Part shown: positions 7,776 to 14,642 of the stretch, piece after piece
How positions within the stretch are numbered: position 1 is the stretch's first letter
Layout: the number at the start of each line of letters is the position of its first letter
Assembly: GCA_947311175.1 (NCBI GenBank)
Contig: CAMZKK010000153.1
Coordinates: 1 to 16,276, forward strand
Length of the DNA: 16,276 nt
Direction of reading: 5' to 3'
Source of the DNA: an uncultured Planctomycetota bacterium
GTDB lineage: Bacteria; Planctomycetota; SZUA-567; JAFGNG01
Program-made: the position numbers and the translations under genes
Notes under the pieces: model-generated
Told to the model about the DNA's origin: nothing
The model's input: the letters and a program-made list of their open reading frames with translations, nothing else
The model's database searches: none

Positions 7776-7806
7776 AAAAAAAGCAGTCAACTTGACTGCT
7801 TTTTTT
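7776..7806 (+). terminator. Rho-independent terminator after the small basic protein gene
   Basis: GCAGTC (7783-7788) pairs with GACTGC (7794-7799) around a five-base loop (AACTT). The stem is extended by seven A residues (7776-7782) opposite seven T residues (7800-7806), which also form the U-tract. It starts 22 bases after the stop codon. The A/T symmetry would let it act in both directions, although no minus-strand gene ends here. Confidence 0.9.
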
Positions 7807-7811
7807 ATTTG

Positions 7812-7848
7812 ATTAAGCTAAATTTCAAATGTGCAATTTAGCTTTAAT
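7812..7848. repeat. Near-perfect inverted repeat (hairpin) in the intergenic region
   Basis: ATTAAGCTAAATT (7812-7824) pairs with AATTTAGCTTTAAT (7835-7848) with one bulged T and a ten-base loop (7825-7834). It lies five bases after the terminator and is not followed by a T-run, so it is not a standard terminator. It could be an operator, a leader hairpin or an mRNA-stability element. Function is unknown. Confidence 0.55.
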
Positions 7849-7860
7849 TGCGGTTCAATC

Positions 7861-7889
7861 TTGACGACAAACGATTTATGTGGTAATTT
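7861..7889 (+). promoter_or_regulatory. Possible promoter of the response regulator gene
   Basis: TTGACG (7861-7866) matches the -35 consensus at five of six positions. With a 17-base spacer the -10 would be TAATTT (7884-7889), a weak match, but it is preceded by TGG (extended -10). It lies between the hairpin and the start at 7925. AT-rich DNA makes chance matches likely. Confidence 0.35.
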
Positions 7890-7924
7890 AATTACTGTAT
7901 TTAACCTTTTTAATTGGACTGACT

Positions 7925-8818
7925 ATGTCGGAAGATAATTCTTGCCCAGAAGAAGATAAACGTAAAAGCGGATCTATTGATATCCCCAAAGATAAAAGTC
8001 ATTTGTTTGATGAAGCCAGCAAGGAAGCTGAATTATACAAATGGTTGCAGTCGGAGGCTGCTGGTCGTGATCTTGGTGAAGAGGCCTTGGTTGAATGGCA
8101 TAGTAGTTATTGGCGAAGTTGGTGTCGTGAACGTTGGATAGAGCATCTAAGGGGTGAAAAATTCTGGGTTGAATTAGATAATGATGACTACGGTCTTTTG
8201 CAAGAAGAGTTTCATGACAACCTAGAGCTTGCAGAAAAAATTATTGAGAGAATTAAACAAGGTGGAGAAAATCTTGATATTATTCAATGGGCAAGTGATG
8301 AAGATTACGATGTTGAAACAGTGATTGAGGTGTTGAAGATTCTTGATATAAATTCTCGCCGGATTGCTATGCCAGAAAAATTTATCGATTCAGTTGAGCT
8401 TGCTAAGAGGGATACAAAACTTACCAAAAAATCAAGCAAAAAAAGAATACTTGTAGTTGATGATGATATCGATACTGGACAGCTTATCAAAGAATTATTG
8501 GAAAAAGAAGGTCTTGATGTAATGGTTTGTTGCAGTGGAGAAGAGGCTATTCACGCTTTTGAGAATTTTAGATTTTGCGGGTTTTTAATAGACCTTATGT
8601 TACCCGGAAAACATGGTGCGGAAATTGCTTGGTTTTTACGGAGGCATGGTGTAACTGTTCCTGTTATTGCAATTAGTGCCATTCTTGATAAGTGGAATAT
8701 AGATGATCTTTATGATTGTGGCTTTACGGGGGTTATGGCAAAGCCATTTGATTTTGAAGCACTGAAGATTTGGGGACGCGGAATTGTCTCAAAAAAAACA
8801 ATTACCTTAAGAAAGTGA
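7925..8818 (+). CDS. Response regulator: unrecognised N-terminal domain plus C-terminal REC domain
   Basis: The 297-residue protein carries a CheY-like receiver domain at its C-terminus (about 173-292). The acidic pocket is Asp179/Asp180 in LVVDDDID, the phosphoacceptor is Asp223 in FLIDLMLPG, the switch Ser251 is in AISA, and Lys273 is in AKPFD, so it should be phosphorylatable. The N-terminal part (about 35-155) is helical and rich in Trp and acidic residues, with WHSSYWRSWCRERWIEHLRG at about 58 followed by KFWVELDNDDYGLL and LKILDINSRRI. I do not recognise this domain. It shows no evident HTH and no membrane segment. A regulator with its output domain in front of REC is unusual. The RND transporter gene follows after 64 bases, so it may respond to or control efflux. 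No histidine kinase is in the window. Confidence 0.85.
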   Translation: MSEDNSCPEEDKRKSGSIDIPKDKSHLFDEASKEAELYKWLQSEAAGRDLGEEALVEWHSSYWRSWCRERWIEHLRGEKFWVELDNDDYGLLQEEFHDNLELAEKIIERIKQGGENLDIIQWASDEDYDVETVIEVLKILDINSRRIAMPEKFIDSVELAKRDTKLTKKSSKKRILVVDDDIDTGQLIKELLEKEGLDVMVCCSGEEAIHAFENFRFCGFLIDLMLPGKHGAEIAWFLRRHGVTVPVIAISAILDKWNIDDLYDCGFTGVMAKPFDFEALKIWGRGIVSKKTITLRK

Positions 8819-8839
8819 TTTAACATAAGCCGAATTTGC

Positions 8840-8853
8840 GGTAAAAATTTACC
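8840..8853. promoter_or_regulatory. Small palindrome upstream of the RND gene
   Basis: GGTAAAAATTTACC is a perfect palindrome with six-base arms around AA, 29 bases before the RND start codon. A dimeric regulator could bind there, but AT-rich DNA gives such palindromes by chance. Confidence 0.25.
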
Positions 8854-8882
8854 TCCAAAAATTTCAATAGAAACCAACTAAA

Positions 8883-11800
8883 ATGTTTATTTCCGATAAT
8901 TCAGTAAAATATAAAACAACTGTTTTTGTCCTTACGGCAATAATTATTATTGCTGGAATGTCATCATATTTTAGCCTGCCTAGAGAATCTGCCCCTGAAA
9001 TTGTTATTCCTAATGTATTTATCCAAACTAACTATCGAGGGGTTTCGCCTGAAGATATGGAGTCTTCTGTTACAAAAGAGATTGAGGATAAATTAAAAGG
9101 GCTTAAGGATGTAAAAAAAATATCATCTACCTCAAAAGAAGGTAGCTCACTTATAAATATAGAATTTGTAACAGGGGTAGATATTGATGATGCCTTACAG
9201 AAGGTTAAGGATAAAGTTGATTTAGCAAAGGCTGATTTGCCAACCGACCTTGATGATGATCCTTCTGTATTTGAGGTTAATTTCTCTGAAATGCCGATTT
9301 TGATTTTTGCTTTATCCGGTAATTGCGGCAAGAAAAAACTACGAGATATTGCCGAAGACATTGAAGATGATATTGAAGGCATCCCGGGGGTACTTGGAGT
9401 TGACCTTAGTGGTGGTGTAATTCGAGAAATTCATATTGAGGTGTCTCCAAGCAGAATGGCAGTTTATGGTGTCCCTTTTAGTGCGCTTAGAAATGTTATC
9501 AGTGGTGAGAATGCCAACATTTCCGGAGGTTCAATCAAGACTGGCGAAGGAAAATATCAGCTTAGAATTGAGGGAGAGTTCAAATCTGCTGCAGAAGCTG
9601 AAAATATCATTATTATGACAAATGGTAGCGGTGCACCGATTTATCTTCGAGATATCGCAAAGATTACCGATGGCTTTAAAGATGCAAATGATGCCAGCAG
9701 ATTAGATGGTGCATATTCTATTAATATCTTGGTAAGAAAAAGGGCTGGTGAGAATATTATCAAGATTGTTGATAAGGCAAAGGCATTACTGGCAAGCAAT
9801 CAACCAAACTGGCCTAAGGGGACAAAGATTACATATCTAATGGATGGAGGTAAAGAAATTCATGCGATGGTGGCTGATTTAGAAAATAATATCATCTCCG
9901 GGTTAATCTTGGTTATTGTTGTCGTTTGTCTTGCCATGGGTTTTCGAAATGCAATTATCGTGTCTTTGTCAATTCCGTTATCAATGCTTCTTGGATTTAT
10001 CATTATCAAGGCACTTGGTATTACTTTAAATATGGTGGTTCTTTTTTCCCTGACCCTTGCTTTAGGAATGTTGGTTGATAATGCCATCGTTATAACGGAA
10101 AATATTTATCGGTTTATGCAAGAGGGTGTGCCTCGTGCAGAGGCAGCAATGAAGGCAACAAGTGAGGTGGCATATCCAATCATCGGCTCTGCTCTAACCA
10201 CGATTGCAGCCTTTGCTCCGCTTGTTTTTTGGGGCGGAGTTATGGGAGGATTTATGAGTTTTCTTCCTAAAACTGTGATTATTGTTTTGGGTAGCTGTTT
10301 ATTTGTTGCCTTAGTCATCAATCCGGCTTTGGCATCTATTTTTATGGCTGTCAAAAAAGTAGCTAAATCTCCTAAGACTGCTGAGGAAGTAATGAGTGGC
10401 GGAGAGCGGAGTATTGATGTTAAAAAGGGAAGTAAAGTTATTTCAATTTATCATAGGATATTGTCATCTGCCCTTGGGGTAGATATTCCTAAATCTGATA
10501 AAATAGATGCTAATGGTTTTGTCGAGCGTTATTCTCGCCATTTTTTTGCCTTAGCGCCAAAATTTGCAGTCTTGGTGTTTTCAGGTTTATTTTTTGTATT
10601 GATGTATTATTTTTGGTTCTTTGTGATTGGGGTGAAAACTCCGGTTGAGTTTTTTCCTAATATTGACCCTAAGAGGGTGAGTGTAAGTATTGATTTTCCA
10701 GAGGGAGTTGATCTTGCCTATTGTAATAAGATTTCCAGTGAAATTGAGAAATGCGTTTATGATGAAAAATATTTTGATGGTAAGAATTTAAATAAAAACA
10801 ATTATTCCCCAAAGAAAATATTTAAAGACAAGTTTGGGGTGAAATATCAAAGTCCTAGTGATATTCCAAATATTGATTCATGCTATACAAGCGTTATTTC
10901 CATTGGTGGTAAGAGTGAGGTTAGTTTTGGTTTTCTTGAGATTCAACGCCGAACAGAAAGAAGTCCTGAGACGATAAAGAAGATTGAAGAACGATTAACA
11001 AATATAGCTGGGGCAAAAATTACTTTGGAATCTCCTAAGGAAGGGCCGCCTACAGGTGCTCCGATAAATATTGAAATTGTTGGTGATGACATGGATGTTT
11101 TGGGTCGAAAAGCTAAAGAGATTGAAAAGTTAATTCGAAAAGTACCATATATAAAAAATATCAAAAACAATTCAAAGCAAGGCTCTCCGACCCTTAGTAT
11201 CAAGGTTGATAGAAAACGAGCTGCACTTGTCGGGCTTAATAGCAGTGCAATCGGTTATGTTATTAAATCGGCAATTAACGGCACAATCATAAGCACCTAT
11301 CGTGAGGGTGATGATGAGTTTGATATTGTTATGAGGGCTGAGGCATTAGATAGAAGGAAGATTGAAACCTTGGACAGGCTTTTTCTTCCTACGAGAAATC
11401 ATGGATTAATCCCATTGACTACGCTTGTTGATATTTCTTATTCTGGTGGGTTCGGTTCTATTGAAAGGATTGACCATGAGAGGGTGGTTACTGTTAAGGC
11501 AGAGGTTGACACAAAAAATACAACTGGAGAAACCGCTAAATCTGATGCGGAAAAGATACTCCAAACAGCCGTCAATGAACATCAATTAATCCTCCCTCCG
11601 GGGTATAGCTATCGTTTTACCGGTGAAGAAGAAAACAAAAAAGAATCGGAAGAATTTCTCGCTTGGGCCGGCTCAATTGCCGTTGCCCTTATTTTTATGG
11701 TTTTGGTATCACAGTTTAATTCTGTCCTTTATCCATTTATCATTTTATCATCAGTTATACTTTCGCTCGCTGGGGTTTTTCTGGGATTAGGAGTTTGCGG

Positions 11801-12326
11801 ACTTCCCTTCGGAATTATAATGACAGGAGTTGGCGTGATTTCTTTAGCAGGGGTTGTGGTTAATAATGCCATCGTCTTGATTGATTATATTATTAAATTA
11901 CGCAATAGTGGTATGGAACGAGATCAAGCAATTCTTCAAGCAGGCGTTACTAGGCTTCGCCCTGTATTGCTGACAGCGATAACTACAATGCTTGGACTTA
12001 TCCCTATGGCTACCGGTTATTCATTTGATTTTCATTTGGATAGTTTTGGTTTTCAAGCCGGTAGTGAATCAAGTCAATGGTGGGTTAGTATGGCAGTCGC
12101 CGTAATATTTGGTTTAGGGGTTGCGACAATGCTGACATTGATTGTGGTGCCAGTTCTTTTTTCATTGTTTGATGATTTGCATAATTTAGGATTAAGACTT
12201 TTTGACAAATTATGTAAAAAAATCCAAAATCTACAAATCAAGTACTGGCTATATTTTTATAATAAAAGCAAAATTACCCCAAATGCATCCGACCCATACT
12301 TTGAAGAATATAATCGCCATCAATAA
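8883..12326 (+). CDS. Efflux RND transporter permease (AcrB/HAE-like)
   Basis: The 1147-residue product has the two-fold RND layout: TM1 at about 12-30, a large periplasmic loop, TM2-6 at about 333-490, a cytoplasmic linker, TM7 at about 562-585, a second periplasmic loop, and TM8-12 at about 923-1095. Hallmarks include LPRESAPEI, TNYRGVSPEDMESSVTKEIE, ALGMLVDNAIVITENI with the proton-relay Asp399, and SLAGVVVNNAIVLIDYI in TM10. The second relay Asp of AcrB is Asn400 here, and the TM10 Lys of AcrB is Asn, as in many non-AcrB RND pumps. It is about 100 residues longer than AcrB: a charged cytoplasmic linker (about 491-558) and an extra segment in the second periplasmic loop (about 625-664). 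The substrate is unknown. No membrane-fusion or TolC-like gene adjoins it. No clear ribosome binding site precedes ATG 8883. Confidence 0.93.
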   Translation: MFISDNSVKYKTTVFVLTAIIIIAGMSSYFSLPRESAPEIVIPNVFIQTNYRGVSPEDMESSVTKEIEDKLKGLKDVKKISSTSKEGSSLINIEFVTGVDIDDALQKVKDKVDLAKADLPTDLDDDPSVFEVNFSEMPILIFALSGNCGKKKLRDIAEDIEDDIEGIPGVLGVDLSGGVIREIHIEVSPSRMAVYGVPFSALRNVISGENANISGGSIKTGEGKYQLRIEGEFKSAAEAENIIIMTNGSGAPIYLRDIAKITDGFKDANDASRLDGAYSINILVRKRAGENIIKIVDKAKALLASNQPNWPKGTKITYLMDGGKEIHAMVADLENNIISGLILVIVVVCLAMGFRNAIIVSLSIPLSMLLGFIIIKALGITLNMVVLFSLTLALGMLVDNAIVITENIYRFMQEGVPRAEAAMKATSEVAYPIIGSALTTIAAFAPLVFWGGVMGGFMSFLPKTVIIVLGSCLFVALVINPALASIFMAVKKVAKSPKTAEEVMSGGERSIDVKKGSKVISIYHRILSSALGVDIPKSDKIDANGFVERYSRHFFALAPKFAVLVFSGLFFVLMYYFWFFVIGVKTPVEFFPNIDPKRVSVSIDFPEGVDLAYCNKISSEIEKCVYDEKYFDGKNLNKNNYSPKKIFKDKFGVKYQSPSDIPNIDSCYTSVISIGGKSEVSFGFLEIQRRTERSPETIKKIEERLTNIAGAKITLESPKEGPPTGAPINIEIVGDDMDVLGRKAKEIEKLIRKVPYIKNIKNNSKQGSPTLSIKVDRKRAALVGLNSSAIGYVIKSAINGTIISTYREGDDEFDIVMRAEALDRRKIETLDRLFLPTRNHGLIPLTTLVDISYSGGFGSIERIDHERVVTVKAEVDTKNTTGETAKSDAEKILQTAVNEHQLILPPGYSYRFTGEEENKKESEEFLAWAGSIAVALIFMVLVSQFNSVLYPFIILSSVILSLAGVFLGLGVCGLPFGIIMTGVGVISLAGVVVNNAIVLIDYIIKLRNSGMERDQAILQAGVTRLRPVLLTAITTMLGLIPMATGYSFDFHLDSFGFQAGSESSQWWVSMAVAVIFGLGVATMLTLIVVPVLFSLFDDLHNLGLRLFDKLCKKIQNLQIKYWLYFYNKSKITPNASDPYFEEYNRHQ

Positions 12327-12402
12327 ATAAACACCAAACTGTTTGCAAGATTTAACGAATAATCAACAATACAGATGCTTTAAATACCGCTCGAAGAACA
12401 TC

Positions 12403-12437
12403 CTTCATTTTTAATTCTTAATTTTTAACTTTTCATT
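12403..12437. repeat. Five imperfect heptad direct repeats
   Basis: Five consecutive seven-base units fill this stretch on the plus strand: CTTCATT, TTTAATT, CTTAATT, TTTAACT, TTTCATT. On the minus strand the consensus is AATTAAR. The repeat ends four bases from the stop codon of the small minus-strand gene. Similar AT-rich heptad tracts occur as dispersed intergenic repeats in other genomes, but chance or slippage in AT-rich DNA is also possible. Confidence 0.5.
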
Positions 12438-12440
12438 AAA

Positions 12441-12605
12441 TCAAGCCACTTCTTCTAGTTTGCCGGTAAGCACATCCCAATCAATAGCATTTATGTCTTC
12501 ATCAGTAATTGGTTCAAGGTCTTTAAATTTTTCAAATTCTTCAACAGATGAAAATTCTAAATATTCGAGATAGGTGAATGTTGACTTGTCGTTATTATTT
12601 TTCAT
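12441..12605 (-). CDS. Small acidic hypothetical protein (54 residues)
   Basis: I do not recognise this protein. The start is ATG at 12605-12603 on the minus strand because GGAGG (12619-12615) lies nine bases upstream; a longer reading with 20 more N-terminal residues would include this site and is less likely. The 54 residues begin MKNNNDKSTFTYLEYLEFSS and end WDVLTGKLEEVA, and the protein is strongly acidic with many Glu and Asp. Aromatic residues and the segment ITDEDINAIDWDVL suggest a small folded helical protein. It is the only minus-strand gene between 1 and 14696 and is transcribed away from the MscS gene. It lies beside a heptad repeat, so it could be an acquired cassette or an orphan antitoxin-like protein. 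These are guesses. The strong ribosome binding site is the main reason to accept it as real. Confidence 0.6.
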   Translation of the reverse strand: MKNNNDKSTFTYLEYLEFSSVEEFEKFKDLEPITDEDINAIDWDVLTGKLEEVA

Positions 12606-12614
12606 AATCGTGAA

Positions 12615-12619
12615 CCTCC
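12615..12619 (-). promoter_or_regulatory. Strong ribosome binding site for the 54-residue gene
   Basis: On the minus strand GGAGG lies nine bases before the ATG at 12605. It is one of the best Shine-Dalgarno sequences in the window and fixes the start of the small gene. Confidence 0.6.
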
Positions 12620-12682
12620 ATAATAAGATGAATCTCTTACTATATATTCGGCTGTTTAGCTTCATTCTTTATCGGAAAATAA

Positions 12683-12711
12683 TTGACTTAATTATTGTGA
12701 TGAAGTTTTAT
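12683..12711 (+). promoter_or_regulatory. Promoter candidate for the MscS/AAA+ operon
   Basis: TTGACT (12683-12688, five of six matches) is followed after 17 bases by TTTTAT (12706-12711, four of six). It is 38 bases before ATG 12750. The AT-rich context weakens the call, but a promoter is needed here because the upstream gene runs the other way. Confidence 0.4.
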
Positions 12712-12749
12712 ATATCTGATTGTTTCACATTTTTTTATACTGGTAAATT

Positions 12750-13277
12750 ATGAATGGTATAGTTGCTAAAATTCCTGATTCGTATATGAAGTTTTTGACC
12801 AATGTTCCTGACGCGATAGTGGTCTTTCTTATTTTTTGCGTTATTGCCATTATCATTGACTTAATCATTAAAAAGATTGAAAGTCGATTTGATGCCGATA
12901 CCGGTGAAATATTTAGGATCATCTCAAATTCGCAAAAGGGACTTTTCTTGTTTGTCGGATTCATTGTTTCTATCACCACCTTGGGTTTTAATCTATCAGC
13001 ATTGATAACTGGATTGGGACTAACAGGGTTCGCACTTGGTTTTGCCTTGAAAGATGCCTTGTCTAATTTCTTAGCAGGGGTAATGATTGGTTTATATAAA
13101 CCGTGCCGGATTGGTGATAATGTTGAGATTGTTGGCTCGACAGGTCTCGTCATAGATATAAATTTACGCTATATTACCTTAGAGGGTGAAAAGGGTAAAT
13201 TCTTGATTCCCAATTCGTTGGTAATTAAAAATAAAATGTTAATATTAAATAAAATAGATTCAGCAAAAATCAATTAG
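12750..13277 (+). CDS. Minimal MscS-family mechanosensitive channel
   Basis: The 175-residue protein has hydrophobic segments at about 20-41 (AIVVFLIFCVIAIIIDLII), 63-80 (GLFLFVGFIVSITTLGF) and the MscS pore helix region at 85-115. The Gly/Ala-rich pore helix GLGLTGFALGFALKDALSNF is clear, followed by LAGVMIGLYKPCRIGDNVEI and a beta domain ending ILNKIDSAKIN. E. coli MscS is 286 residues. This protein stops after the beta domain and lacks the alpha-beta cytoplasmic cage. It should still form a tension-gated or constitutive pore, but without the cytoplasmic filter. It does not look like recent decay: its TAG stop overlaps the AGGAG (13276-13280) of the next gene, and no cage remnant follows. 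The AAA+ gene starts nine bases later, so the two form an operon. Confidence 0.88.
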   Translation: MNGIVAKIPDSYMKFLTNVPDAIVVFLIFCVIAIIIDLIIKKIESRFDADTGEIFRIISNSQKGLFLFVGFIVSITTLGFNLSALITGLGLTGFALGFALKDALSNFLAGVMIGLYKPCRIGDNVEIVGSTGLVIDINLRYITLEGEKGKFLIPNSLVIKNKMLILNKIDSAKIN

Positions 13278-13286
13278 GAGAAATCA

Positions 13287-14639
13287 ATGATAACCCTTAA
13301 AGATGCATATGACAGATTCAGAAAAACTCCAGCAACGGACAAAGTGGGAAACACAAATGTAATTAAACGTTTTGGTGGTATTTTAAATGAAGATGATGGA
13401 CCTATTTACGGGATTAGTCATGAAATCTTTCATATCAAAAAAATATGGTTGCCGGACTGTGCTCGTTCAGGGCTTAATGTTCTTGTTACCGGAGAACCGG
13501 GGGTTGGAAAGGGTTTAATTGCCAAAGAAATCCATGCCTTTGCACAAGTACATGAAAAGAGAGAAATCCCCTTTGTTAAGGTTAATTGCTCTGCCTTTGC
13601 GGATGGAGATGTGGACGGAATCCTGTTTGGTGATAATGAAAAATCTTTTTATAATAAAGTAAAGGGTGGGTTTTTGTTTCTAGATGAGATTAGTCTTTTA
13701 GATAGTCACCTTCTTGGAAAATTATCAAGAAGACTTGAGTGCGCAGATATTTGTGAAAGGGATAATTCTTTGCGAACTAGAATTGTTGCCACAACAAATT
13801 CACCAGAGAAAATCAGGAAAGATTTATTTTGGCGTTTTCACGAACGAATAGATATTCCTCCTCTTGCGAAGAGAAGGCTTGATATTTTTTTTATAATTAA
13901 TGGTTTATTAAATAATCATCCATTACTTAAAAGGGGAAAAGCATCTGAATGGTTATTTACTCCAGCCACAATTTTAAACATTCTTTTTTCAAAATGGGAT
14001 GGAAATGTTGGCGGTCTAAAAAATGCAATTGATATTGCGGCTGCTCGTTATAGTGATGCCCCAAAAGGAATGCCGAAGTTTTTCACCTGCCGAAATATTG
14101 GAACTGGGGTTGATGTCTTAAATTTGCAAAGCTCAAGATACGACTTATGGAGAAATCTGTCGATTGTTGTTAGGAGTGACTCTAGAGGAAAGCAATTGAT
14201 TCCGGTTGAACCACTAATCCGCTCTGAGGTAAAAAACTTTTCGGCATTGAAAAATTTTGGTGAAGATAAAGATGTGCCATGCTTAAATTGTGCAGAAGCA
14301 CTAGAATTTGCTACTATCTGCTACGAACATATTATCAATGACCTTAGACCATCTGAAGATGCAGAATCTAGGCTTTATATGTTGGAAACTGCAGCCCTTC
14401 CTTTGCCTAAAATAATGCGATGGAAGTATGACGAAAATGGCAACATTCGCCAAGAAGGAACGAATAGAGGAATTGATTTCTCTGGTATGACTGCTGAAAT
14501 GGCATATGGTGCATATTTAAGTGCATTAAGAGATAGATGTCCAACAATAACAATGGCGTGTAAAATATCAGGTATTTCAAAAACAACCATAGAAAAAGAT
14601 CTAAAGCAACATAACATTCGTCAATATAAAGAAGAATAA
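13287..14639 (+). CDS. NtrC-like AAA+ ATPase with Fis-type HTH, lacking the GAFTGA loop
   Basis: The 450-residue protein has an AAA+ domain of the sigma-54-activator type (about 35-255): Walker A GEPGVGKG at 69-76, NCSAFADGDVDGILFG near 105, Walker B FLFLDEI with Asp133/Glu134, RIVATTN near 165, and DLFWRFHERIDIPPLAKRR with probable arginine finger Arg183. The segment between LFG and Walker B, which holds GAFTGA in true activators, is short and reads DNEKSFYNKVKGG. The sensor II motif, usually GNxRELxN, reads GNVGGLKN, with Gly242 in place of Arg. A middle region (260-415) of unknown type precedes a Fis-like HTH at about 418-445 (ACKISGISKTTIEKDL). There is no N-terminal receiver domain. It may bind DNA and ATP without contacting sigma-54. 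AGGAG overlaps the mscS stop six bases before the ATG. Confidence 0.85.
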   Translation: MITLKDAYDRFRKTPATDKVGNTNVIKRFGGILNEDDGPIYGISHEIFHIKKIWLPDCARSGLNVLVTGEPGVGKGLIAKEIHAFAQVHEKREIPFVKVNCSAFADGDVDGILFGDNEKSFYNKVKGGFLFLDEISLLDSHLLGKLSRRLECADICERDNSLRTRIVATTNSPEKIRKDLFWRFHERIDIPPLAKRRLDIFFIINGLLNNHPLLKRGKASEWLFTPATILNILFSKWDGNVGGLKNAIDIAAARYSDAPKGMPKFFTCRNIGTGVDVLNLQSSRYDLWRNLSIVVRSDSRGKQLIPVEPLIRSEVKNFSALKNFGEDKDVPCLNCAEALEFATICYEHIINDLRPSEDAESRLYMLETAALPLPKIMRWKYDENGNIRQEGTNRGIDFSGMTAEMAYGAYLSALRDRCPTITMACKISGISKTTIEKDLKQHNIRQYKEE

Positions 14640-14642
14640 ATA

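Noticed and set aside
10077..10082. Asp-Asn instead of Asp-Asp in the RND proton-relay motif as a sign of inactivation
   Set aside because: The first Asp is kept, and many functional non-AcrB RND transporters carry Asn at the second position.
12327..12402. Possible terminator or RNA gene after the RND transporter
   Set aside because: No stable GC stem with a T-run and no tRNA-like fold could be seen in this stretch.
12606..12665. Longer N-terminus of the small minus-strand gene (74 residues)
   Set aside because: The strong GGAGG site lies within this extension, nine bases before the ATG at 12605, and the extra 20 residues look like translated leader.
12725..13153. 142-codon minus-strand open frame opposite the MscS gene
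   Set aside because: It is antisense to a clear channel gene, and its composition is what the complementary strand of that gene would give.
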